A DNA stretch of 14,569 nt from Frankiaceae bacterium (GTDB taxonomy: Bacteria; Actinomycetota; Actinomycetes; Frankiales; Frankiaceae), in NCBI GenBank assembly GCA_030840885.1, contig JAVEDQ010000549.1, forward strand, positions 1-14,569, written 5' to 3'. Numbering within the stretch: position 1 is the stretch's first letter; every line of letters starts with the position of its first letter. The translations under genes and the position numbers were made by a program. The notes beneath the pieces are model-generated. The model worked only from the letters and a program-made list of their open reading frames with translations. It did not search any database and was not told the DNA's origin. This document shows, piece by piece, positions 1-6,613 of the stretch.

Positions 1-26
1 GGTGGCGGCACCGTCGACACGCACTC

Positions 27-971
27 GTGAGCGAGCCCCTGAGCCAGCCCTTGAGCCAGCCCTTGAGCCAGCCCTTGAGCGGTGCCGACGTCGAGGTGCT
101 CATCCCCGCCTTCGACCGGGAGGGCGCCACCGCGGTGACGCTGACGTCTCTGCTCGGGCAGCAGGTGCAGCCGCGGCGGGTGCTGGTCTCCGATCAGAGC
201 CCGACCGGCATCGTCTGTTCGTCGCCGCTGGTGGCCGGAGTGGCCCGGGTCCTACGTTCCCGCGGGATCGCGGTGGAGCTGCTGCACCACCCCTCCGGTG
301 CCGGCGTCACCGAGAACCGGGCCTTCCTGCTGTCCCAGGCATCGGCGCCCTACGTCGTGTTCTGCGACGACGACATCGTGCTCGGCCCCGAGGTGCTGGC
401 CCGGATGCTGGGGGCGATGTCCGAGCTGCGCTGCGGGCTCGTGGCCCAGGCGATGACCGGCCTGTCGTTCGTCGACGACGTCCGCGAGCGGGAGTGGGGC
501 GCCTTCGAGCCGCTCGCTCCGGACGAGCCGGTCGCCCAGGAGCGGATCCGCAAAGGCGACCCGGCCTGGGAGCGCTGGCGGCTGCACAACGCGGCGAACC
601 CCACGCATCTGGCCGGGCGGCTCGGGCTCGACCCGGCGAGCCCGGCCTGGGCCGCCTACCGCATCGCCTGGGCCGCGGGATGCGTCCTGCTCGACCGTGC
701 CGTCCTGTCGGCGACCGGGGGCTTCGATTTCTGGGCCGAGCTGGGTGCCGACGGCTACGGCGAAGACGTCGTCGTGCAGCTGCGGGTGATCGAGGCGGCC
801 GGCGGAGTCGGCCTGTTGCCCACGGGCGCACACCACCTCGAACTGCCGACGACGGTCGGGAACCGGTCGAACGACGCCTACGAACTCGTCCTCGGTAGCC
901 GGGCTGTGGACACCCCGGACCGGTCGGCGACGCGAGACGGTAATCTTCCGTGTGAACCAGGACATAGCTGA
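27..971 (+). CDS. Family 2 (GT-A fold) glycosyltransferase
   Basis: Likely transfers a sugar from a nucleotide-sugar donor to an unknown acceptor, in the cytoplasm. The chain opens with a GT-A first strand (VEVLIPAFDREG, about residues 22-33). It then has VSDQSP (54-59), the metal/donor-binding acidic cluster CDDDIVL (113-119), a mid-domain GCVLLDRAVLSATGGFDF (218-235) and the acidic GED (245-247) where GT2 enzymes place the catalytic base. No membrane segment is evident. The listed GTG start gives 314 aa but has no visible ribosome binding site, and the frame stays open to the left edge, so the gene may begin before the window. The first 18 residues are a repetitive LSQP tract, so translation could also start later, for example at TTG 75. 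The M23 peptidase lies 122 bp downstream on the same strand, which suggests an envelope glycan target but does not prove it. Family assignment is firm; substrate is unknown. Confidence 0.8.
   Translation: MSEPLSQPLSQPLSQPLSGADVEVLIPAFDREGATAVTLTSLLGQQVQPRRVLVSDQSPTGIVCSSPLVAGVARVLRSRGIAVELLHHPSGAGVTENRAFLLSQASAPYVVFCDDDIVLGPEVLARMLGAMSELRCGLVAQAMTGLSFVDDVREREWGAFEPLAPDEPVAQERIRKGDPAWERWRLHNAANPTHLAGRLGLDPASPAWAAYRIAWAAGCVLLDRAVLSATGGFDFWAELGADGYGEDVVVQLRVIEAAGGVGLLPTGAHHLELPTTVGNRSNDAYELVLGSRAVDTPDRSATRDGNLPCEPGHS
39..80 (+). repeat. 12-bp tandem repeat encoding LSQP
   Basis: Three and a half copies of TTGAGCCAGCCC (the first copy starts CTG) lie in frame at the 5' end of the glycosyltransferase gene and encode Leu-Ser-Gln-Pro repeats. 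Twelve is a multiple of three, so copy-number changes would lengthen or shorten the N-terminus without shifting frame. Each copy also contains a TTG that could in principle start translation. Confidence 0.9.
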
Positions 972-982
972 CACTGCGTGAC
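953..982 (+). promoter_or_regulatory. Candidate SigL-type ECF promoter before the M23 peptidase
   Basis: TGAACC at 953-958 is followed after 18 bases by CGTGAC at 977-982. This matches the mycobacterial SigL consensus TGAACC-N16-18-CGT as I recall it. It straddles the end of the glycosyltransferase gene and would start a transcript near 989, leaving a leader of about 105 nt before the M23 start at 1094. The same two-part pattern precedes the sigma and lipoprotein genes in this window. This is a sequence match only. Confidence 0.4.
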
Positions 983-1080
983 CCGCCGCACCACCGGTGG
1001 GGTTTGAGCTCCCGGCCCGACCGGGCACTCGCAGTGCAGTCGAATGTCGCCGTACAGGTGCTGGCTGCCCGAGCTTGTCG

Positions 1081-1086
1081 AGGAGG
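1081..1086 (+). promoter_or_regulatory. Shine-Dalgarno site fixing the M23 peptidase start
   Basis: A perfect AGGAGG sits 7 nt before GTG 1094. The reading frame is open from 1004, but no other in-frame start has such a site, so it decides the start. Confidence 0.85.
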
Positions 1087-1093
1087 ACGCGCG

Positions 1094-2593
1094 GTGTTGT
1101 CCGACGAGACGTCGCCCGACGCACGGTCGTCGCACCTGTCCGGAGCCGCTGCCGTCGGCCCCGCAGGCGCGACCACGAGCCGCCCGCGTCGGCCCCGCCC
1201 GGAGGGCGCGCCCGCACGGCGTCCCCGTCCTGCCGGCTCCCCGTCCGGCGGCTCTGGCGGTCCCCGTCGCCGCCCGCCGACAGGTCGTCGTCCCGGGCGG
1301 CCCGCACCGCGGCGTCGTCGCATTCCCCACGGTGTCGGCGTCGCGATCGTAGCCGTCCTGCTCGCGGCGGTCAGCAGCGTCGCCGGCATCACCGTCGCCC
1401 AGCGCAGCGGCGAGAACAACACGACCCTGACGCAGTCGGTCGTCGGCCCCGGCGGCACCGACTCGGAGTCCTCGGCCAACAACGCGATCTTCAACGGCAC
1501 CGGGTCGTCGGTCGCCGGCGCCGCTCCCGCCGCGGCCCCCGGCCCCGGCCCCGGCCCCGGCGGGAAGGTCACCCCGCTGCCGAACGTCGCGCCGCTGGGG
1601 ACCCGCGTCGACCCGGACGTGTTCCTCATCGCCAAGAACAGCGTCACGGCGGCGCAGGTCGCGGCGGTCAAGCGCGCGACGAAGGCCACCAGCCTGCTGC
1701 AGGTCGACGCTGCCCGGGTGAAGCTCGGAAAGGGCACCACGACGGCGGTGGGTGTCGACCCGTCGACGTTCCGCAACTACGCCCCCGACAACACCGCTCA
1801 GGTCGACCAGCTCTGGCAGCGCATCGCCACCGGCGACATCGCCGTCGCCCACTCGGTGGCCAGCGCGTTGGACGTCAAGCTCGGCGACCCCACCGACATC
1901 GGGCGGGTCGTGCAGAAGCAGGCCCGCATCGGCGCGTTCGCCACCACACGGCTGGCCGGCGTCGGCGTCGTCGCCGACAAGAGCCGCTCGGCCGACCTCG
2001 GTCTCATCCCCGGTGCCGCCCTCGTCCTGAAGCTCCCTGCCAACGCCGATCCTGTTGCGGCATCAGCCGCCGCCGAGCAGGCTGTGCCCGGGTCGTCGGC
2101 CGACGCGCTCCGCTTCGTACAGAGCACCGCGGTGGCCGGTGGACCGACGGTCAGCGGCGGCATCCCCATCGAGGGCCGCGGCTGGACCATGCCGCTGCGG
2201 ACCGGCACCTACGTGCTCAGCCAGCGCTTCGGCGTCAAGAACGGCCGGGACGGGGCGAACGGCCACCCCGGCATCGACCTTGCTGCGCCGCTCGAGACCC
2301 CGATCTACGCCGCTTCGGAGGGAAGCGTCCTGTACTGGGGCCCGGCCTCGGGCTTCGGGAACTGGATCGTGCTGCAGCACGCCAATGGCGTGCAGACCGT
2401 CTACGGCCACATGAAGTACCAGGACCTGCTGATCCCGCCGGACGCCAAGGTCAAGGCGGGTCAGAACATCGCCCGCGTCGGGTCCGAGGGTGCCTCGACC
2501 GGTCCGCACCTGCACTTCGAGGTGCACCTCGACAACCAGCGGGTCGACCCGATCGCGTTCCTCAACGCGCAGGGTGTCACCGAGATCCGCTGA
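1094..2593 (+). CDS. Membrane-anchored M23 (LytM-type) metallopeptidase
   Basis: A predicted cell-wall endopeptidase of 499 aa that would cleave peptidoglycan cross-bridges or stem peptides outside the membrane. The order is: Arg/Pro-rich cytoplasmic tail (about 1-79), one membrane segment (about 80-101), a low-complexity linker ending in APGPGPGPGG (about 147-157), a middle region (about 170-325), and the M23 domain (about 361-495). Zinc ligands are present: H391 and D395 in GHPGIDLAAP, and H474 in PHLHFEV, with H472 and H439 (YGHM) as the other conserved active-site histidines, so the enzyme should be active. The middle region contains VDPSTFR and GDIAVAHSVASALDVKLGD, which resembles the extracellular lobe of FtsX/MacB-type permeases. 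This is an inference from pattern. GTG 1094 was chosen because of the AGGAGG site. A SigL-type promoter candidate lies about 110 bp upstream. MurT follows after 79 bp. Confidence 0.88.
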   Translation: MLSDETSPDARSSHLSGAAAVGPAGATTSRPRRPRPEGAPARRPRPAGSPSGGSGGPRRRPPTGRRPGRPAPRRRRIPHGVGVAIVAVLLAAVSSVAGITVAQRSGENNTTLTQSVVGPGGTDSESSANNAIFNGTGSSVAGAAPAAAPGPGPGPGGKVTPLPNVAPLGTRVDPDVFLIAKNSVTAAQVAAVKRATKATSLLQVDAARVKLGKGTTTAVGVDPSTFRNYAPDNTAQVDQLWQRIATGDIAVAHSVASALDVKLGDPTDIGRVVQKQARIGAFATTRLAGVGVVADKSRSADLGLIPGAALVLKLPANADPVAASAAAEQAVPGSSADALRFVQSTAVAGGPTVSGGIPIEGRGWTMPLRTGTYVLSQRFGVKNGRDGANGHPGIDLAAPLETPIYAASEGSVLYWGPASGFGNWIVLQHANGVQTVYGHMKYQDLLIPPDAKVKAGQNIARVGSEGASTGPHLHFEVHLDNQRVDPIAFLNAQGVTEIR

Positions 2594-2614
2594 CGCGGTT
2601 CCTGACGACCTCGA

Positions 2615-2636
2615 CCCGACGCTCGCTGGTGTCGGG
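2615..2636 (+). terminator. Weak stem-loop after the M23 gene
   Basis: CCCGAC (2615-2620) and GTCGGG (2631-2636) are perfect inverted arms with a 10-nt loop, 22 bp after the M23 stop and before murT. There is no T tract, so termination is doubtful. A possible leaderless -10 (AGGCTA, 2661-2666) sits 6 nt before the murT GTG. Confidence 0.2.
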
Positions 2637-2672
2637 CGGTCCGACAGGGCGGGCTCTGGCAGGCTAGGGCCG

Positions 2673-3983
2673 GTGTCCCGCTCGCCTGCCCGGCTGACCG
2701 TCCGAGCCCGCGCCGCCCTGCTGGCCGAGAGGGTCGCCTCCGGGACCTCGCGGCGCCTCGGCCGCGGCTCGGGCGAGATGATCGGCGGCAAGGTCGCCCT
2801 CAGGGTCGACCCGACGGTGATGGCTGCCGTCGCCGCCGGACGCCCCGCGGCCTGTGTGAGCGGCACGAACGGCAAGACGACCACCACGCGGATGCTGGCC
2901 GCGGCGCTGGGCTCACGAGGCCCGGTGGCCAGCAACTCCGGTGGCGCGAACATGACAGCCGGCGTGATCCACGCGCTGGCCCGGCGACCGCTGGACAGCC
3001 CCGCCGCGCTCGAGGTCGACGAGATCTGGCTGCCGCAGGTGGCCCGGGCGGTGCGTCCACGGGCCGTGGCACTGCTCAACATCAGCCGTGACCAGCTCGA
3101 CCGCTCGAACGAGACGCGGCGTATCGCCGTGCTGTGGCGCCAGCTGGGAGCCGAGCTGGCCGTTGGTCCGCAGGCTGGCTGCACTGCTGTCGCCAACTGC
3201 GACGACCCGTTGGTGGTCTTCGCCGCCGGCGGGTTCTCCCGTCAGATCTGGGTCTCCGCGGGGCAGAACTGGACGGCCGACGCGATGGTGTGCCCCGTCG
3301 ACGCGGCACTGCTGCGCCGCGACGGCCCGGACTGGTGGTGCAGCCAGTGCGACTTCCGTCGGCCCACCCCTGAGATCGTGGTGACCGGACTCGACTCGCT
3401 GGACTGGCGCGGGCGGCCGATCTCGCTGGCCCTGACGCTGCCCGGGCGGGTCAATGTCGGCAACGCGGCGATCGCGGCGGCGACCGCCGAGATGTTCGGC
3501 GTCGACGTCGACACCGCTCTCGCCGCGATGTCGTCTCTGGATGCCGTGCAGGGCCGTTACGCGGTGATGCCGGTCGGTGCCGGGCGGCGGGCTCGCCTGC
3601 TGCTGGCGAAGAACCCGGCCGGCTGGGTCGAGATGCTCGAGCTGCTGGAAGACGGGACCCGTCCCGTCGTCGTCGACTTCAACAGCCGCACCGCCGACGG
3701 GCGGGACCCCTCCTGGCTCTGGGACGTCCCGTTCGAGCGGCTCGCCGGCCGACAGGTGCTGGTCTGCGGCGAGCGGCGCGAGGACGTCGGGGTCCGCCTG
3801 GCCTACGCCGACGTCCCGCACACGCTGCACGACTCGGTGGAGGCCGCGGCCCGTGCCGCCGACCTGCTTCCCGGGGACGACCAGGTCGACGTCGTCGCCA
3901 ACTACACCGCCTTCCGCGACCTGCTCCGTCGGCTTGAACCGGCAGGTGTCCCGGCCCCGTCCCGGGCGGAGCCGGTCCGATGA
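2673..3983 (+). CDS. murT: Lipid II isoglutaminyl synthase, MurT subunit
   Basis: MurT activates the alpha-carboxyl of D-Glu in lipid II with ATP, while GatD supplies ammonia from glutamine, giving D-isoglutamine. The 436-aa product has a Mur ligase core with the P-loop GTNGKTTTT (from residue 64, Lys68) and NISRDQLDR. The C-terminal DUF1727 domain has AKNPAGWVEML, then TADGRDPSWLWDVPFE, which holds the Asp that completes GatD's catalytic triad in known complexes, then CGERREDVGVRLAYADV. The inserted zinc ribbon is degenerate: C207-P-V-D210 and C223-S-Q-C226, so the usual second cysteine is Asp. The GTG start gives an N-terminus typical of actinobacterial MurT (TVRARAALLAERVASG, then RRLGRGSGEMIGGKVAL). 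The frame is open further upstream but overlaps the M23 gene. The stop overlaps the gatD start. Confidence 0.93.
   Translation: MSRSPARLTVRARAALLAERVASGTSRRLGRGSGEMIGGKVALRVDPTVMAAVAAGRPAACVSGTNGKTTTTRMLAAALGSRGPVASNSGGANMTAGVIHALARRPLDSPAALEVDEIWLPQVARAVRPRAVALLNISRDQLDRSNETRRIAVLWRQLGAELAVGPQAGCTAVANCDDPLVVFAAGGFSRQIWVSAGQNWTADAMVCPVDAALLRRDGPDWWCSQCDFRRPTPEIVVTGLDSLDWRGRPISLALTLPGRVNVGNAAIAAATAEMFGVDVDTALAAMSSLDAVQGRYAVMPVGAGRRARLLLAKNPAGWVEMLELLEDGTRPVVVDFNSRTADGRDPSWLWDVPFERLAGRQVLVCGERREDVGVRLAYADVPHTLHDSVEAAARAADLLPGDDQVDVVANYTAFRDLLRRLEPAGVPAPSRAEPVR
3935..3963 (+). promoter_or_regulatory. Weak SigL-type promoter match inside the murT 3' end
   Basis: TGAACC (3935-3940), 17 bases, then CGTCCC (3958-3963). 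The -10 half matches only CGT. The site ends 16 nt before the gatD ATG and could give an internal transcript. It lies inside coding sequence and may be chance. Confidence 0.15.
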
Positions 3984-4858
3984 GCGAGAGCAGCAGCACC
4001 AGCGGCAGCACCGGCGGCAGCGGGATCATGGGTGCCCGCGACGCCGCCGGACGGCCGCAGCCGGAGAGCCAGACCCTGCCCACGCCGTCGACCCGCCCGT
4101 CGGACTCGACGACCCGGATCGCCCTCGTCTACCCCGAACTGCTGGGCACCTACGGCGACGGCGGCAACGCCCTCGTGCTCTCGCAGCGGCTCCGGTGGCG
4201 CGGGCTGGACGCCGAGGTCGTCTCCGTTCCCGCCGGCGAACCGCTGCCGACCTCCTGCGACCTCTACCTGCTCGGCGGGGGGGAGGACGAGCCGCAGGTG
4301 CTGGCCGCCGACGGCATGCGCAAGGGAGCGTCCCTGCGGCGCGCCGTCGAGGGCGGGGCCATGGTGTTCGCCGTGTGCGCCGGCTTCCAGATCGTCGGCG
4401 AGACCTTCCTCGGGGCGGACGGCAAGCAGCACGACGGCGTCGGCCTGCTCGGCCTGGAGACGCGTCGCTCGTTCGACCCCGCCAACGAGCCTTCCCCGCC
4501 GAGGGCGGTCGGTGACATCGTGGTGGCCCCCGACGAGGAGTTCGGCCTGCCGCTGCTGCTGGGCTACGAGAACCACGGTGGGCGTACGCGGCCGGTGCCC
4601 GACGCCCCCGGCCGTCGGCTCGGGGTCGTGCGGCGCGGCATCGGCAACGGGACGCCGGACGGGGCCGAGGGGCACGTCGCCGACGTCGGCGCGGGCCGGG
4701 TGCTCGCCACCTACCTGCACGGGCCGGTCCTCGCCCAGAACCCGGCGCTGGCCGATCTGCTGCTTCGCTGGGTGCACCCCGACCTGGCGCCGCTCGAGGG
4801 TCCGGCCGAGGCCGAGCGGCTCCGGGCGGTCCGGCTGCGCAAGCTCGACGTCGCTTGA
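3980..4858 (+). CDS. gatD: Lipid II isoglutaminyl synthase, glutaminase subunit GatD
   Basis: A class I glutamine amidotransferase of the cobyric-acid-synthase-like (GATase_3) type. It hydrolyses glutamine and channels ammonia to MurT. The 292-aa chain has IALVYPELLGTYGDGGNALVL (split across about residues 49-69), the oxyanion/Gly-rich YLLGGGEDEPQ, the nucleophile Cys133 in AVCAGFQ, GYENHGGRTRP, and His247 in YLHGPVLAQNP, the expected catalytic pair. The catalytic Asp is contributed by MurT. ATG 3980 overlaps the murT stop (ATGA), implying translational coupling and equal subunit output. About 45 N-terminal residues, rich in Ser, Gly and Thr (ESSSTSGSTGGSG), precede the domain and are not part of the usual family. 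ATG 4028 is an alternative start that would remove 16 of them. Confidence 0.93.
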   Translation: MSESSSTSGSTGGSGIMGARDAAGRPQPESQTLPTPSTRPSDSTTRIALVYPELLGTYGDGGNALVLSQRLRWRGLDAEVVSVPAGEPLPTSCDLYLLGGGEDEPQVLAADGMRKGASLRRAVEGGAMVFAVCAGFQIVGETFLGADGKQHDGVGLLGLETRRSFDPANEPSPPRAVGDIVVAPDEEFGLPLLLGYENHGGRTRPVPDAPGRRLGVVRRGIGNGTPDGAEGHVADVGAGRVLATYLHGPVLAQNPALADLLLRWVHPDLAPLEGPAEAERLRAVRLRKLDVA

Positions 4859-4911
4859 GAGAAACCGCCTGAGACAACCAGCCTGAGACAAACCGCCTGA
4901 GACATCCAGCC
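4856..4911 (+). repeat. 14-bp tandem repeat, four copies, starting at the gatD stop codon
   Basis: Four copies begin at 4856, 4870, 4884 and 4898: TGAGAGAAACCGCC, TGAGACAACCAGCC, TGAGACAAACCGCC and TGAGACATCCAGCC, with a trailing CGAG. Copies 1 and 3 differ by one base, as do 2 and 4, so this is also a duplicated 28-bp unit. The first TGA is the gatD stop. Because 14 is not a multiple of three, successive TGAs fall in all three frames. It fills the gap between convergent gatD and dtd. Function unknown. Confidence 0.92.
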
Positions 4912-4916
4912 CGAGT

Positions 4917-5339
4917 TCAGACCTCGACCAGGAGCGTCACGGGTCCGTCGTTGACCAGCGATACCTGCATGTCGGCGCCGAAGACGCCGGTGGCCACCTC
5001 CGCGCCCCGCTCCCGCAGCACCTCGACGACGCGCCGCACCAGGGGTTCGGCTATCGGGCCGGGTGCGGCCGCGTTCCAGGAAGGCCGCCGGCCCTTGCGG
5101 GTGTCGGCGTAGAGCGTGAACTGACTGATGACGAGCAGGGGCGCTCCGACGTCGGCCGCCGACTGTTCACCGTCCAGGATCCGCAGCGTGTGCACCTTCG
5201 CCGCGAGAGCTGCGGCCTCGGCCTCACCGTCGCCGTGCGTGACCCCGACGAAGATCAGCAGGCCGGCGCCGATGGACCCGACCTCGTCCCCGTCGACGGT
5301 GACCGAGGCGCGACCGACCCGCTGGACGAGGGCTCGCAT
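4917..5339 (-). CDS. dtd: D-aminoacyl-tRNA deacylase
   Basis: Hydrolyses D-amino acids (and glycine mischarged on tRNA-Ala) from tRNA, a chiral proofreading step in the cytoplasm. The 140-aa length is close to the family's usual 145. It shows [17 protein letters not shown] at the start, the active-site [18 protein letters not shown] (from residue 71, with S72 and T80) and NDGPVTL (130-136) carrying the cross-subunit Gly-cisPro motif (G132-P133). ATG follows a weak AGGA about 9 nt upstream. The gene lies 36 bp after the anti-sigma gene on the same strand, so it is probably read from the sigma operon, though a promoter of its own cannot be excluded. It converges on gatD. Confidence 0.95.
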   Translation of the reverse strand: MRALVQRVGRASVTVDGDEVGSIGAGLLIFVGVTHGDGEAEAAALAAKVHTLRILDGEQSAADVGAPLLVISQFTLYADTRKGRRPSWNAAAPGPIAEPLVRRVVEVLRERGAEVATGVFGADMQVSLVNDGPVTLLVEV

Positions 5340-5375
5340 GCCGTCATCCTGCCCGGAGGTGGCGAACCCGGGTGA

Positions 5376-6089
5376 CTAAGAAGCGACCGGTAGCACGACG
5401 AGTTGCCGGTTGTCCTCGGTGACGACACGCAGGGTCGTGAGTGATGCCCGGGGGATGCCGGTGGCGCCGGTGACGTCCGCTTCTCCTTCGTAGTTGGCCT
5501 GCCAGCTGGCGGTGACCTCGGCGTGCCCGGCACGGTCGACGGCAAGCAGGCGGCAACGTTCGCCGGGAGCGACGCCGTGCAGCCGCACGTCGATGGCGGT
5601 GCCCCACTCGCGATGGTGGAGCGTGGCTCGTAGCGCCACGTGCGTCACCGGATCCGCTGCCGTCGTCGTGGGGCTCGATCCGCCGGTCATGGAATGCACA
5701 CCGACCCCCACGGCACCGACCCCGACAGCACCGACCCCCACAGCACCGCCGACGAGCACGACTGCGGCTGCCGCGACGGACAGCTGGCGCCGTCGATGCG
5801 TCAACGCGCGGCGCCGGCGATGGTCCCGGGCGACCGTCCGGGTCAGCAACCGGTCGAGCAGCTGGGGGGAAGGCTGCCCGACCGGCTGGTCCGGGGTCGC
5901 CGACAGCTCGCCGGTCACGTCAGCGAGGGTCAGGCGACCGAGCAGTCGGGGAAGGTCGGCCAGCCCGGCCAGTTCCTCCCGGCAGGCGGGGCAACCCGCG
6001 AGGTGGCGGTCCAGTTCGGCCCGTTCCGGTGGCTCGAGTGCGCCGAGGACGTAGACCCCCAGCGATTCGTGGGCCTGGTCGCAGCTCAA
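5376..6089 (-). CDS. Zinc-binding (ZAS) membrane anti-sigma factor, RslA/RskA-like
   Basis: Predicted to hold the neighbouring ECF sigma factor inactive at the membrane until a signal triggers release by zinc/thiol change or regulated proteolysis. The 237-aa protein has an N-terminal zinc anti-sigma domain with C3 and H29-x3-C33-x2-C36 (HLAGCPAC), an Arg-rich stretch (about 90-102), one membrane segment (about 104-130) and an extracytoplasmic domain (about 131-237) with GERCRLLAVDRAGHAEVTASW. The membrane segment is unusual, built from three AVGVG repeats. The start is TTG, overlapping the sigma stop (TTGA), so the pair is translationally coupled. In Mycobacterium tuberculosis, SigL is followed by RslA in the same order. 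The signal sensed is unknown. Confidence 0.9.
   Translation of the reverse strand: MSCDQAHESLGVYVLGALEPPERAELDRHLAGCPACREELAGLADLPRLLGRLTLADVTGELSATPDQPVGQPSPQLLDRLLTRTVARDHRRRRALTHRRRQLSVAAAAVVLVGGAVGVGAVGVGAVGVGVHSMTGGSSPTTTAADPVTHVALRATLHHREWGTAIDVRLHGVAPGERCRLLAVDRAGHAEVTASWQANYEGEADVTGATGIPRASLTTLRVVTEDNRQLVVLPVAS
5700..5744 (-). repeat. 15-bp tandem repeat encoding AVGVG in the anti-sigma membrane segment
   Basis: Three units read on the + strand as ACCGACCCCCACGGC, ACCGACCCCGACAGC and ACCGACCCCCACAGC. On the coding strand each gives Ala-Val-Gly-Val-Gly within the predicted transmembrane helix. Gain or loss of a unit would keep the frame but change helix length. Confidence 0.9.
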
Positions 6090-6607
6090 GCCGTTACGCC
6101 CTGCTCGGCCAGGACGAGCCGCAGCGTGCGCAGCGCGTAGTGGGCGCGGGACTTCACCGTGCCGGGCGGGATGTGCAGGACCGCGGCCGCTTCTGAGACG
6201 GACCGGCCGCGGTAGTAGGTCTCGATCAGCACGGCGCGATGGTCCGCGCTGAGGCGGGCGAGCGCCTCGGCCACCTGCCAGGACTCGACCGCCCGGTCGA
6301 GCTCGTCGGCAGCCGGGATCCAGTCGAGTGCGTCGTCGCGGACTTCATGTGGACGGACGGCAGCCGCGCGGATGCTGTCGATCACCAGGCGACGAGCGAC
6401 GGTCCACAGCCAGGGGCGGACGTCGCCGCGGTCCGCCGTCAACGCCTCCGGATGTCGCCAGGCCCGGAGCAGCGTCTCCTGGACGACATCCTCGGCGCGG
6501 TGCCGGTCGCCGTCGAGCAGGCGCAACACGTAGGCGAACAGCGACGCGCCATGCTCGGCGTAGAGGGCCCGTATGGCTTCCTCGTCGCTCCGTCGCACCG
6601 GTTGCAT
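6086..6607 (-). CDS. ECF RNA polymerase sigma factor, SigL-like
   Basis: Directs RNA polymerase to a small set of stress promoters. The 173-aa protein has sigma region 2 (about 12-80: IRALYAEHGASLFAYVLRL, AEDVVQETLLRAWRHPE, RPWLWTVARRLVIDSIR) and region 4 (about 108-165: ALARLSADHRAVLIETYYRG, IPPGTVKSRAHYALRTLRL). The YYRGRSVSEAA stretch and the ending LRLVLAEQGVTA closely resemble M. tuberculosis SigL as I remember it, and an RslA-like anti-sigma gene follows, as in that locus. ATG 6607 was chosen because region 2 begins shortly after and GGAG lies 5 nt upstream. The frame is open to 6661, but that extension has no family match and overlaps the promoter. A TGAACC-N16-CGTG promoter ends 6 nt before this ATG, implying autoregulation and perhaps a leaderless mRNA. 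Orthology to SigL itself is likely, not proven. Confidence 0.9.
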   Translation of the reverse strand: MQPVRRSDEEAIRALYAEHGASLFAYVLRLLDGDRHRAEDVVQETLLRAWRHPEALTADRGDVRPWLWTVARRLVIDSIRAAAVRPHEVRDDALDWIPAADELDRAVESWQVAEALARLSADHRAVLIETYYRGRSVSEAAAVLHIPPGTVKSRAHYALRTLRLVLAEQGVTA

Positions 6608-6613
6608 GTCTTC

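Noticed and set aside
972..1093. A c-di-AMP (ydaO-type) riboswitch before the M23 gene, as seen for other actinobacterial wall hydrolases
   Set aside because: The leader is only about 120 nt and lacks the conserved core motifs of that class.
1541..1561. GGCCCC hexamer repeat as a separate repeat element
   Set aside because: It simply encodes the Pro-Gly linker of the M23 protein; only about three and a half copies.
252..1776. Long open frames on the - strand opposite the glycosyltransferase and M23 genes
   Set aside because: They are Arg/Pro/Gly-rich antisense frames typical of G+C-rich DNA, have no domain pattern, and oppose genes with clear motifs.
2063..3196. A 377-codon open frame on the - strand across the M23/murT junction
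   Set aside because: It is antisense to two motif-bearing genes and shows no recognisable fold.
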